From: UBA5614 sp963667535
GTDB taxonomy: Bacteria; Cloacimonadota; Cloacimonadia; Cloacimonadales; Cloacimonadaceae
Direction of reading: 5' to 3'
NCBI GenBank assembly: GCA_963667535.2
Contig: CAXXDU010000002.1
Coordinates: 2,852,001-2,916,000, forward strand
DNA: 64,000 bases
Part shown: positions 27,060 to 35,953 of the stretch, in pieces
Layout: each line of letters starts with the position of its first letter
Numbering within the stretch: the stretch's first letter is position 1
Translations under genes and position numbers: made by a program
The notes under the pieces: model-generated
What the model was told of the DNA's origin: nothing
Seen by the model: only the letters and a program-made list of their open reading frames with translations
The model's database searches: none

Positions 27060-27836
27060 TTAGAATGATTTCCCTAATGACTTCTGATGCTTAACAATTC
27101 CACTACTCAGATTAACGGTCACAGTGTCGATTTGGTAATTGCCATCACTCTCTGCATAACAACCAACTCCTTTTAAAACGACGGTATCTCCGGAGCAGCT
27201 TATTACTCTAAACTCTCCATTATCTGTTATCAGGGATAAATTATCTCCCATGAAGCCTAAAAAAATGCTTACGTCTTCAGTATTTACTTTTGAAACCTTT
27301 TGACCGGCACCACCTTGCGAAACAGGTGTCTTCCAAAACTGAATTGCCTGGCTTGCATAATTTTCGAGTTCATACTGAACAGCCTGGTCCCTTGTTTGTT
27401 TATGCTCCTCAATTATCGCTTCAAACAGACTGGTCTTTTTATCCACCAGTGTTTTATATATATTGTCACTATGTAACTGATAGTCTTCCAAAGCACTGCT
27501 ATTTATGAATGTGTCAAAATAATCTCCTTGAAAAAGAATCGAAGCTGATGAGATCAATTCTTTGGGGGAGGATTCAGAATATCCAATTACTTTGGTATTT
27601 ATCATCACATACAAATCCACATCTTCCGCTGAATAATCATTTTCCTGAAATGCAACTTCATCAATCACCTCAAAGATTTCATCAATTTTAGCTTTTTGCT
27701 GTAACAGCTCAAGTATCTTTGATCTTTCAGGATTGCTATGATTGTCATAAAAACTAATTGATAATTGGATGGGAATACTAAACATGAGGACTGCCACTAA
27801 CAACTCTAATACAACCAAACAGTACTTTTTTTGCAT
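27060..27836 (-). CDS. membrane-anchored protein of unknown function, prepilin-like N terminus
   Basis: ATG 27836 has a very good ribosome site (AGGAG) and gives a 258-aa protein; a further in-frame start at 27899 lacks one. The N terminus MQKKYCLVVLELLVAVLMFSI resembles the LxELLVAV core of type IV prepilins but lacks the usual Gly before the cleavage point. From about residue 165, YELENYASQAIQFWKTPVSQGGAGQ followed by NGEFRV...VVLKGVG recalls small pilin-like FCB proteins with a Q-x-Y/W-KP-x-GGGG pattern (from memory). No neighbour clarifies its role. Confidence 0.6.
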   Translation of the reverse strand: MQKKYCLVVLELLVAVLMFSIPIQLSISFYDNHSNPERSKILELLQQKAKIDEIFEVIDEVAFQENDYSAEDVDLYVMINTKVIGYSESSPKELISSASILFQGDYFDTFINSSALEDYQLHSDNIYKTLVDKKTSLFEAIIEEHKQTRDQAVQYELENYASQAIQFWKTPVSQGGAGQKVSKVNTEDVSIFLGFMGDNLSLITDNGEFRVISCSGDTVVLKGVGCYAESDGNYQIDTVTVNLSSGIVKHQKSLGKSF

Positions 27837-28076
27837 GATTTCTCCTAAACTCTTGAGCAATTGATACGCCAGGTATCCGGTAATACTACCAGTAAACATT
27901 ATTCACAAAACATACTGTTTCAAAATGCAGATTTTTGTCTATATCTAAAATTGACAAATTATGCATATATTGTCTGAATTTTATTGTGAACCATTTTTTT
28001 ACATTTTGTATTTCTTGATACCTGTTTCTTCCTCTTTTACTCCCAATATAATCCATTGGAGATGCACAGGAGATGG

Positions 28077-28500
28077 ACGGCTCATATACGGGTGCGACCC
28101 GTATATGAGCCGTATATCATTGCCCCTAATCCAGCGGATCAATTAAGGAGGATATAAGGGATAACCCAGAGACAGAGAGATTATCAATTGCTCATTCCTC
28201 TCTTACTGTCCGGTTATAATCCTGTTCTGACCTTAGGCTGGTCTTTAATGCCTCCCTTATAATGCCCGGGCAATACCTGTGTTTGCGTATAGGAAGCTAA
28301 TCATAGGTACTAAATCAATATATGAGATTAGAGCAAGGGCAGAGAAAGAGCAGAGCTTGTTCTCTGATACCTCTTTTATTCCTTAAACGATTTTTTGGAT
28401 ATACAAGATAGATGTAAGGGGTATATAAGGGCTTTTTCCTTAAATACCCCTTAGAAACCCCTTTGATCTCTGTAGGATCAGTTAAGCAATGAACAAGGAA
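28077..28500 (-). repeat. large intergenic repeat element with two long hairpins, copy B (inverted)
   Basis: The gap 27837-28606 has no gene. It holds a hairpin with 17-bp perfect arms (28077-28093 and 28097-28113, loop GCG) and another with 16-bp arms and one mismatch (28415-28430 and 28438-28453). 28205-28375 matches the reverse complement of 7345-7475. The GCG-loop hairpins of copies A and B share TCAT.TA.GGGTGCGACCC but differ at paired positions, keeping the stem. Confidence 0.7.
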
Positions 28501-28552
28501 TAATCAAGTGTCGTTTATAAGCGATATACTCAGCAGAAAAATATATTTGCAA

Positions 28553-28580
28553 TTTGCAACATTTCGGATTATGCTATAAT
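28553..28580 (+). promoter_or_regulatory. candidate sigma-70 promoter for glutaredoxin
   Basis: TATAAT at 28575-28580 is a perfect -10 box. TTTGCA at 28553-28558, 16 bases before it, is a weak -35. AAGGAG at about 28591 then precedes the ATG at 28607. Confidence 0.45.
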
Positions 28581-28606
28581 TATAATAATAAGGAGAGATT
28601 TTAGAT

Positions 28607-28843
28607 ATGAAAAAAGTAATAGTATTCTCAACGCCAACCTGTTCCTGGTGTACAAAAGTAAAGCAGTATCTGAAAGTAAATCAGATTACCTTCAAAGACA
28701 TAAATGTGGCTGTTGACCAGAAAGCGGCGCAAGACATGATCAGGAAATCCGGGCAGATGGGTGTTCCTCAGATTTGGGTTGATAACCAGGCAGTCATAGG
28801 TTTTGATAAAGCGAAATTAGACAGGTTGCTGGAATTAACATGA
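28607..28843 (+). CDS. small glutaredoxin/NrdH-like thiol-disulfide protein
   Basis: The 78-aa thioredoxin-fold protein has the active site TCSWC (Cys12 and Cys15) and the cis-proline loop MGVPQIWVDNQAVIGFD near 52-68. Length and motifs fit the glutaredoxin-like family that reduces small disulfides. Its stop overlaps the next gene (ATGA). The electron donor is unknown. Confidence 0.9.
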   Translation: MKKVIVFSTPTCSWCTKVKQYLKVNQITFKDINVAVDQKAAQDMIRKSGQMGVPQIWVDNQAVIGFDKAKLDRLLELT

Positions 28844-29028
28844 ACAAAATCCTCATCTACCTGGTAAGCATCATCATCGGCTCAGGATTGGGATATTTGG
28901 TTTACAAATTTATCGGATGCCGTTCCGGTTCTTGTCCCATTACTTCAAATCCTTACATGAGCATCTTGATAGGTGCTCTCTTTGCAGTTTTGCTTGTTTC
29001 GGACCATATAGATAAATTAGTCAGGTAA
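28840..29028 (+). CDS. DUF6132 family small membrane protein
   Basis: This 62-aa protein has two hydrophobic segments (residues 5-24 and 42-57). Between them lies GCRSGSCPITSNPYMS, the conserved cysteine motif of DUF6132. Such proteins are common beside thioredoxin or glutaredoxin-like genes. It overlaps the glutaredoxin gene by 4 bp, so a joint redox role at the membrane is likely but unproven. Confidence 0.85.
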   Translation: MNKILIYLVSIIIGSGLGYLVYKFIGCRSGSCPITSNPYMSILIGALFAVLLVSDHIDKLVR

Positions 29029-29175
29029 CGCAAGATTGTTATCTACTTTTTGTTGTTGATGTACCCTGTCAAAGCGTTAAACGAGCTGTAGAAGGAGGTT
29101 TATTCCAGGTTGTGGCAGGCTAAGAATGGTATGATGAGCTTTTATAGAAAATGAAGAATAGAAATCGGTTTTCAC

Positions 29176-29204
29176 TTGACACATAACTAAATTCTGTGTG
29201 TTAT
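29176..29204 (+). promoter_or_regulatory. sigma-70-like promoter for the LPP20-like gene
   Basis: TTGACA (29176-29181) and TGTTAT (29199-29204) are 17 bases apart. The box lies inside the longer reading frame that opens at 29198, which supports ATG 29228 as the true start. Confidence 0.55.
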
Positions 29205-29227
29205 GCTTTTATCCTGAGGAGAGACTA

Positions 29228-30262
29228 ATGAAGCGAAATCTTTTCATTCTTCTAATATTGATGTTAATTTTACCTTTGTTGGCATTTGCCAAGAATCCCG
29301 GAGCAAATATACGTCCGAAATGGGTGGATGACCCCAAAAGTGAGTATCCGGAGAGTATGTATCTTTCTGCGGTTGGCAGTTCCGGTTCCAGAGCGGAAGC
29401 AGAGAATAATGCTGCGGCCAATCTGGCTAAGATATTCCGTTCGGAAATATCCTCTTCCACATCTTATCAGGAAAGATACAATGAACTGATGTCGGAAACG
29501 AAGGATGAAGCCAGCACAGAAACGCAATCTCAGAAAAACGTTCAGGTAAAATCAAGCCAGAATCTCTTAAACATTGAAACAGGTAAATCCTGGACTGATA
29601 AGCTGGGACAAGTATACGCTCTGGCTTATATAAACAGGTTTAAAACCGCTGATATCTATGAAGAGAAGATAGAGGAAAACTCCAAACAAATCCAGCATTA
29701 CCTGCAGGAAGGAATGCTTTCTTCCAATACCTGGAAGGTTTATGCCTGTTACAACATTGCCAATCTGATACATCAGAATACAGAAGAAATGATGGCACAA
29801 CTTGCCATTATCTCACTGGATACCAAAGAATCAATTGAACTGGGCTATGAGCCTAATGAACTGAAGACAAAGGTAGCAGAATATGCCAAACTCATTAATT
29901 TTAATCTGGTCGTATCCGGAGATGCGGAAAGCAAGGTAAGACCATTAATTGAAGAGATTGTAACTACCAATGGTTTCACCATTTCGGATAATAATGCTGC
30001 CACCATCAAAGTAGATACTAAACTGGAAGATGTAGAGCTAAACCAACCTCAGAAGTTTGTGAGATATTTCCTGACCATCAATGTGTATGACCCGGAGGGA
30101 AACAACATTGTAACAATGTCTGATAATAACCGGGAAGGTCAGGTTAACAAAGATGAAGCGCGGGCAAGAGCTATCAGAACGATGTCCGGCAAAGTAAAGA
30201 CAGAGCTGCCCAAAAGACTGTTTCAATATTTTGACAGCTTAGTAATCGTTAAAAAGAAATAG
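29228..30262 (+). CDS. LPP20-family-like exported protein
   Basis: The signal peptide MKRNLFILLILMLILPLLAFA is followed by RPKWVDDPKSEYPESMYLSAVGSSGSRAEAENNAAANLAKIF, the W-x3-P...YLxAVGxGxSxxxAexxA pattern of LPP20-type proteins. No lipobox cysteine is seen. The C-terminal half (VKVDTKLEDVEL...) could be a second domain of the same exported family. ATG 29228 has GAGGAG upstream and follows the promoter at 29176. It is predicted periplasmic or outer-membrane associated; function unknown. Confidence 0.75.
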   Translation: MKRNLFILLILMLILPLLAFAKNPGANIRPKWVDDPKSEYPESMYLSAVGSSGSRAEAENNAAANLAKIFRSEISSSTSYQERYNELMSETKDEASTETQSQKNVQVKSSQNLLNIETGKSWTDKLGQVYALAYINRFKTADIYEEKIEENSKQIQHYLQEGMLSSNTWKVYACYNIANLIHQNTEEMMAQLAIISLDTKESIELGYEPNELKTKVAEYAKLINFNLVVSGDAESKVRPLIEEIVTTNGFTISDNNAATIKVDTKLEDVELNQPQKFVRYFLTINVYDPEGNNIVTMSDNNREGQVNKDEARARAIRTMSGKVKTELPKRLFQYFDSLVIVKKK

Positions 30263-30299
30263 CAGATTATCAGATATCTATGACAAAGAGAATAGCTGA

Positions 30300-32693
30300 A
30301 TGAGGAAAAAGGTTTTATATGTAGATGTGCCGTTTTCTGATATTCAGACTCATACTACCATCCGCAGCAATTTTATCTGGAGAATCCTGAGTAGGCATTT
30401 TGATGCTGATGTGTTGCTCATCAAGACTCCTGAATTTCTGACTAAGCGGCTGACAAATCCGGCAGGATATGAACAGCTCTATGCCATAGCTTCATCCAGA
30501 ATTAATCCGCTCAAGCCGGCAGCAGTGCATCAGTTTACAAAAGAGAACAGGGATAAATTCACTCAAATCCTGCAAAATAAGCGGTATGAGATGATATTCT
30601 TCCGCTCTGTTGGTTGCGCGGAACTCATAAATCTGGCAGAAAAGACTTTACCGGAATGTAATCTGGTAATTGATGCGGAAAACCTCTTATCCAGACAAGA
30701 AGAACTGAACTGGCAACAAAATCCTGTCTGGAAAGAAAAGAATCACAAAATAGAATTTACAAAGCTGAGATTTCTGGAAAACTCTATCTTTAAACAAGCC
30801 AATCATTTCTTCTTTGCCAATCATAAAGACATGACTCTAGCCATGCTAAATGCCGGTATTGAAACAAACAGTCCAAACTTTATGCTGCTGCCTGATAGCA
30901 TGCCCATGATTGAAGATAATGGTCTTACCCAAGACATCACAGAAGCAGAGAAAGTGCTGCTGGCAGATAAGTTTATTCTTTTTTATGGTAATCTGGAAAC
31001 TAATGCAAACCTTGATGCTTTTTCATATATTGCCAGAGATATTTATCCCAGAATATCCAAAAAACTACAGGAAAAAGACATCAAGGTATACATAGTCGGT
31101 AAAAACAGGCAACGTGTACACGAACAGTATTGCGGAGGCAGATTAAAGCTGGTTGGCGAAGTAAAAAACCTAAATGCGTACATCAAGGCAAGCCTTTTGA
31201 TAATTCTCCCCATCAGAATAGATTCCGGAGCAATGACCAGAATAATGGAAGCAGCTTTGTTGAAAAAAACTGTACTCACAACCACTTTAGGGGCAGAGGG
31301 TTTAGATTTATCAGCCGAAGAAATATCCATTGAAAATCAAGTTGATGATTATTGCAACAGACTCATACAATTGCTTCAAACTCCCGGCAGATTAACAGAA
31401 ATGGGACAAAATCTTTTTCAAAAAGCTAAGAATCTATACGATCGAGATGCTATAGAGAAAAGCCTGGTAAACACACTAAACCAATTAAATGATAGAGTTG
31501 CTTCCCGCAGTTCAATGCCAAAATTGAGAATTGCAGTAATAACTAATGGATTTGAGGCGATAGATTCAGATATTGAAAGATATTCTCAATTCCAGATTAA
31601 AAAGCTGTCAGAGATATATGAAGTGGTAGTTTTTCGCCCCAGACGTTCAAACAAACCAAGGACAGAAGTTATTGATAACCTTACAGTAAACAGACTGTTT
31701 GATGTTTTAAATTATCCTGTAGAGTTTCCAAATAAAAAGACAAAAACTCTGTGTCCTGAGTTGTTTTTTCGGATTATGAAAAGCGATTTTGATATTATCC
31801 AATGCTATCCCGGCATAAACGGCAATAACATTCTTGCTTATATTGCAGCCAGAATCAAAGTCATACCGGTTGTTCTCTGCTCTCTAAGCTTGCTGGATTA
31901 TCCTGCAATCTTCGAAGCCAATCAGAAAGTTAATCCTGATGTACTCCACTCCACTAATCTGAATTGGGGTGAGAAGCTGTTTCTCAGAAACCTGGATTAC
32001 ATATTTACTGCATCAGAAAAGGAATATGCCTTTTTACGAAAATTGAACGAACGTATAGAACAAGTCCCTCTGACCTGTCAATATGAAGAGATTGATTTAG
32101 ATATGCTATCCATGCGTGAGAAATACAATATTGACCGGGCTGCATTTGTATTCCTCTGCATCGGGACGATATCCACGCTCCATGGTCAGGATATAGCCCT
32201 AAAGGCATTTACAGAAGCTCTGACACATTTACCTGACAGTAAATTGGTTTTTGTTGGTAAACCGGGCACAGAAACAGAATTTATCGAAGACTTTGAATCA
32301 TTTATTGATAGGGAATCACTTCAGGATGATGTTATTATTGCCTCTCCGGATGAACCGGATGAAATTGTTATGTGGTTACGAGAAGCAAATATCAGCCTTA
32401 TCCCCGCTCGTTTTTCCATGGCTGACTCCACTTCCGTAAACAGTTGGTCACAAGGTATCCCTGTGCTTCAGAGTGATGCTGTGGACCCAAACCTGGTCAT
32501 TGATGACCATAACGGATATCTTTTCAGATCGGAAGATATTGAAGACCTTTCTTTACAAATGCAAAGAGCTTTTGTCAATAAATCCAGACTGCCGGAAATG
32601 GGTGCGCATGGTAAAACTTATGTCACGGATAAATGCAATTATAACTATTTACTGTTTAGGTACTCAGGGATTTACAAGCAATTGACCACTTGA
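30300..32693 (+). CDS. tandem two-domain GT-B glycosyltransferase
   Basis: The 797-aa cytoplasmic protein appears to be two GT4-like glycosyltransferases joined head to tail. The first ends with SGAMTRIMEAALLKKTVLTTTLGAEGLD near 315-342, the nucleotide-sugar binding part of GT-B enzymes. The second begins near 400 (LRIAVITNGFEAIDSD) and carries FLCIGTISTLHGQDIALKAF near 620 and SVNSWSQGIPVLQSDAVDPNLV near 705-726. Donor and acceptor are unknown; polysaccharide or glycan synthesis is likely. It starts 37 bp after the LPP20-like gene. Confidence 0.85.
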   Translation: MRKKVLYVDVPFSDIQTHTTIRSNFIWRILSRHFDADVLLIKTPEFLTKRLTNPAGYEQLYAIASSRINPLKPAAVHQFTKENRDKFTQILQNKRYEMIFFRSVGCAELINLAEKTLPECNLVIDAENLLSRQEELNWQQNPVWKEKNHKIEFTKLRFLENSIFKQANHFFFANHKDMTLAMLNAGIETNSPNFMLLPDSMPMIEDNGLTQDITEAEKVLLADKFILFYGNLETNANLDAFSYIARDIYPRISKKLQEKDIKVYIVGKNRQRVHEQYCGGRLKLVGEVKNLNAYIKASLLIILPIRIDSGAMTRIMEAALLKKTVLTTTLGAEGLDLSAEEISIENQVDDYCNRLIQLLQTPGRLTEMGQNLFQKAKNLYDRDAIEKSLVNTLNQLNDRVASRSSMPKLRIAVITNGFEAIDSDIERYSQFQIKKLSEIYEVVVFRPRRSNKPRTEVIDNLTVNRLFDVLNYPVEFPNKKTKTLCPELFFRIMKSDFDIIQCYPGINGNNILAYIAARIKVIPVVLCSLSLLDYPAIFEANQKVNPDVLHSTNLNWGEKLFLRNLDYIFTASEKEYAFLRKLNERIEQVPLTCQYEEIDLDMLSMREKYNIDRAAFVFLCIGTISTLHGQDIALKAFTEALTHLPDSKLVFVGKPGTETEFIEDFESFIDRESLQDDVIIASPDEPDEIVMWLREANISLIPARFSMADSTSVNSWSQGIPVLQSDAVDPNLVIDDHNGYLFRSEDIEDLSLQMQRAFVNKSRLPEMGAHGKTYVTDKCNYNYLLFRYSGIYKQLTT

Positions 32694-32745
32694 CAGAAAA
32701 CAGATGTTAAGAATTTAAATAATCAGGAAAAATAAGAGGTATAAA

Positions 32746-33096
32746 ATGACACTGAACTTCTACGAAAAAAACAAGGTTGGGATTCTCGAAATCAATGGCC
32801 GTCTTGATGCATTCAATGCTCCTGAATTGAAAACTAAGTTTGAACAATTAGCACTACAGACTCAGTATTTTATCTTTGATATGCACGGATGTGAATTTAT
32901 TGACAGTACAGGCTTGGGCATGATAGTAGCTTGTTTGAAATCTGCTTCTCAGGCAGGTGGAGATATCAGATTGGTGCGTTTGCAGGATAAACCAAGAATG
33001 GTCTTTGATATTACCCGGGCTTTCCGAATATTTCAATTCTTTGATGATATCGATTCAGCTATTGAGAGCTATGAGCTGGAAATCAGCATTAAATGA
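32746..33096 (+). CDS. STAS domain anti-sigma factor antagonist
   Basis: The 116-aa protein is a single STAS domain. GCEFIDSTGLGMIVACLKSA near 43-62 holds the serine (DST) that is phosphorylated in SpoIIAA/RsbV-type regulators. Residues VGILEINGRLDAFNAPEL open the fold. It would be controlled by a serine kinase and phosphatase, none of which are in the window. AAGAGG precedes the ATG. Confidence 0.93.
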   Translation: MTLNFYEKNKVGILEINGRLDAFNAPELKTKFEQLALQTQYFIFDMHGCEFIDSTGLGMIVACLKSASQAGGDIRLVRLQDKPRMVFDITRAFRIFQFFDDIDSAIESYELEISIK

Positions 33097-33180
33097 TTTA
33101 TCAATGCTGCCTTGAGGTCTGCTTAAGCACAGCTGGTAAATATGCCTTGAACATCTAAACTTTTAGACGGGAAATGTTGG

Positions 33181-33819
33181 ATGGAAAACAATAGAAACAG
33201 GACACATTTGATTCTGATAGGCGGTGGAACTTGTTCCGGTAAGACTACTATTGCCAGAGCAATTGGTAAAAAGCTGGGAGAATCAAACATTGCCATTATC
33301 TCACATGACAATTATTACCTAGATTTGGGTCACTTATCTGAAGCTGAGATTAAACAGGTCAATTTTGACCATCCTGATTCTATTGATCACGAATATTTGT
33401 TGTCCGATATCAGAAAAATTCTAAGTGGAAAGGCTGTTACAATTCCTGATTACGATTTTATAACACATCGCCGCAGTGTTGGCAAGCTCTGTGTAGAAAA
33501 TGCCCACGTGTTAATTTTAGAGGGTATCTTTGCTCTTTATTATGCCAGATTAATCGGACTGGCAAATCTGAAAATATATGTTGATACCGACCCTGATATC
33601 AGATTGGCAAGACGTATCAGCCGTGATATTAGTGAAAGAGGTTATCAACTGGACTCCGTACTAAACATGTATCTTGATACTGTCAAACCAAGCCATGAAG
33701 CCTTCATTGCGCCCACCAAGAAAAATGCGGATTTCATTGTGCCCGGAGAAAAAGAATTCGATAAAGTCCTGACTATGCTAAACAGCTATCTACAATATGA
33801 GATGATAAACAAACTATAG
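33181..33819 (+). CDS. udk: uridine kinase
   Basis: It phosphorylates uridine or cytidine for pyrimidine salvage. P-loop GGGTCSGKTTIAR lies near 14-26. ISHDNYYLDL near 40, FDHPDSIDHEYLL near 61 and IPDYDF near 85 follow, and HVLILEGIFALY near 110 is Walker B-like. ARRISRDISERGY near 143-155 is the lid. The 212-aa length is normal. It may be followed by the beta-helix gene in the same transcript. Confidence 0.94.
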   Translation: MENNRNRTHLILIGGGTCSGKTTIARAIGKKLGESNIAIISHDNYYLDLGHLSEAEIKQVNFDHPDSIDHEYLLSDIRKILSGKAVTIPDYDFITHRRSVGKLCVENAHVLILEGIFALYYARLIGLANLKIYVDTDPDIRLARRISRDISERGYQLDSVLNMYLDTVKPSHEAFIAPTKKNADFIVPGEKEFDKVLTMLNSYLQYEMINKL

Positions 33820-33863
33820 ATATATAGCGCTTTTTTTGCAGACTACCTTTAGCCGGAGGTATC

Positions 33864-35534
33864 ATGAAATGTATATTGGCCGTTATATTACTATTCCCTG
33901 TTTTTTGTATTGCTTCCACTTTATTAGTATCCCAGGATGGTTCATCTATATACAATTATATTCAAGCTGCGATTAATACCGCTGCGGATGGTGATACCGT
34001 ACTTGTAGCCGCTGGAACGTATAACGAGAATATTTCATATCTGGGTAAAAGTATAACTGTGGCTTCACATTTTATTTTACAACAGGATAGTTTACTAATT
34101 GAGCAAACAATTATCGATGGGCAAAGCTTATACAATTCTGATGTCTATATGGAAGAAACTAATCAGGCTGTTTTATGCGGATTTACTCTGATCAACGGAA
34201 GAGGTTCCCAGGAAGGTGGAGGCGGTATTATAATAATCCATTGCTCGCCTACTATCAATAATGTAATCATAAGAAACAGCAATAATCTTGTATTCAGAGG
34301 AGGAGGAGTTTCCATCGTTTACTCTAATCCCATATTTAATAATTGTACTATCAAGAATAATGAGTCCTTCTACGGTGGTGGTGTTTATATGCGTTATTAT
34401 AGCAGGCCTACATTCAATAACTGCGTTATAGATGGTAACACAGCAGACTACGGAGGTGGGGTTTGCATAGAAGACTACTCAGTTCCAATCTTTAATAATA
34501 CTCCTGTTATAAACAACACCGGTGTGGAAGCAGGTGGAGGCATTTATGCAGACTATGTTTCGTTGCATATGTCAAATCTGATTATCGCGCATAATTCTTC
34601 ACCCAGTGGAGGAGGAATATTGGCCGGAACCTGTACATTGACTTTAACTGATTCAATTTTACAGGACAATCATGCAGATACAGGAGGAGCAATTGATTTA
34701 GGAAGTGATATGGAGGCAAAGCTCATTCGATGCATAGTGAAAGACAATACTGCCGTTCGGGGAGGAGCAATTGCTGCATGTAACGGTTCTGCTTGTATGG
34801 TGGTAAATTCTGACGTAATCAATAATCACTCGATTGGTTCAGTTGTTTATCTTGAAAACTCCGGAGGAATCTTTGGTATAAACAGTATTTTCTGGAATAA
34901 CGGTGATCTCCAATTCATATCCAGTCAGGATTTCATGGAAAATGTAATGGTATTTAGGAATTCGGCTATTCAATATGGACAAAATACAGTTCAGTTAAAC
35001 GATAACTGTAGTCTGGACTGGGGAACTGAGAACATAGATGCAGATCCCTTGCTGGCAGATACGGTATCAGCAGATTATCATTTACAAGCTTTATCTCCCT
35101 GTATAAATACCGGAACAAATTACTATTCATATGTAAATTACCAGGGAGTTAATGTTGTAATAGTCAATTTATCTCCGGGTGACTTCAGTGGTCCCGCTCC
35201 GGATATTGGAGCAGTAGAATATATAATGGATGGTGTTGAAGAAATTACCCGGGTAGCAGTTAGTCAAAATATTGCCACCTTTCCCAATCCTTTTAACAGC
35301 GAAACCTATGTCCGGTACAACCTGGCTAAAACAACACAGGTCAAGGTATCAATTTATAATCAAAAAGGGCAGTTAATCAAGCACCTGGGAGAGAATATAC
35401 AGAAAGCAGGTCTGCATAAGGTTATCTGGAATGGATCTGATATCAAAAACCGTAAAGTAGCCTCTGGTATTTATCTCGTCAGAATTGAAACATCTGAGGG
35501 TAGTTCAAGCAAAAAAATAACATACGTAAAATAA
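33864..35534 (+). CDS. secreted right-handed beta-helix protein with C-terminal FlgD-like sorting domain
   Basis: The N terminus is a signal peptide (MKCILAVILLFPVFCIAST). Residues 25-350 are a series of GGGxxI...NNxxIxxN turns (FRGGGVSIVYSNPIFNNCTI and similar), the right-handed beta-helix seen in pectate-lyase-like and Pel15-type proteins. The last 80 residues begin FPNPFNSETYVRYNLAK and end with ASGIYLVRIETSEGSSSKKITYVK. This is the PNPFN-type FlgD_ig domain that in FCB bacteria marks surface or type IX-like export. GGAGG precedes ATG 33864. Ligand unknown. Confidence 0.85.
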   Translation: MKCILAVILLFPVFCIASTLLVSQDGSSIYNYIQAAINTAADGDTVLVAAGTYNENISYLGKSITVASHFILQQDSLLIEQTIIDGQSLYNSDVYMEETNQAVLCGFTLINGRGSQEGGGGIIIIHCSPTINNVIIRNSNNLVFRGGGVSIVYSNPIFNNCTIKNNESFYGGGVYMRYYSRPTFNNCVIDGNTADYGGGVCIEDYSVPIFNNTPVINNTGVEAGGGIYADYVSLHMSNLIIAHNSSPSGGGILAGTCTLTLTDSILQDNHADTGGAIDLGSDMEAKLIRCIVKDNTAVRGGAIAACNGSACMVVNSDVINNHSIGSVVYLENSGGIFGINSIFWNNGDLQFISSQDFMENVMVFRNSAIQYGQNTVQLNDNCSLDWGTENIDADPLLADTVSADYHLQALSPCINTGTNYYSYVNYQGVNVVIVNLSPGDFSGPAPDIGAVEYIMDGVEEITRVAVSQNIATFPNPFNSETYVRYNLAKTTQVKVSIYNQKGQLIKHLGENIQKAGLHKVIWNGSDIKNRKVASGIYLVRIETSEGSSSKKITYVK

Positions 35535-35563
35535 AAGTTGTTTTTGTCGTCAGGAATATTTGC

Positions 35564-35860
35564 CTAACCATCAAATAAGTACTTGGTCAAATCTATTTTA
35601 TACTCTTCAATAAAGGTAATCCCTTCTGCTTCCAAAAGTGCTTTCTGTTCATCTGCACCATTGTAAATGGATAGAGCTATTTCACCTCTGACATTGATAA
35701 TTCTATACCAGGGCAGCTTATATTTTTCTGAACAGGAATGTAAAACCCTTACCACTTGCCTGGCTCCATTGGGATAACCAGCTAATCTGGCTATCTGCCC
35801 ATATGTGGCGACCTTCCCTTTGGGAATGCTTTTAATTATTGCTACAATTTCTTCTGTCAT
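35564..35860 (-). CDS. alkyltransferase-like protein (MGMT family, no active Cys)
   Basis: The MGMT DNA-binding fold starts at EEIVAIIKSIPKGKVATYGQIARLAG and reads LPWYRIINVRGEIAL, where methyltransferases have PCHR. The acceptor cysteine is replaced by Trp (PWYR), as in the ATL family that flags O6-alkylguanine for nucleotide excision repair. The frame is open to 35935. The region from 35861 lacks a ribosome site and the core begins at MTEEI, so ATG 35860 is favoured, with 35872 possible. Confidence 0.88.
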   Translation of the reverse strand: MTEEIVAIIKSIPKGKVATYGQIARLAGYPNGARQVVRVLHSCSEKYKLPWYRIINVRGEIALSIYNGADEQKALLEAEGITFIEEYKIDLTKYLFDG

Positions 35861-35953
35861 ATTACATGCCATAAATTTATTGGTTAAATCCTTGACTATT
35901 TTGTCAACTGATAGTTTTGTCTTTATAAATTTCATACTGAAGAAGGAGTCTCA

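Noticed and set aside
29198..29227. N-terminal extension of the LPP20-like protein
   Set aside because: It would place the start inside the -10 box; ATG 29228 has a good ribosome site and begins the signal peptide.
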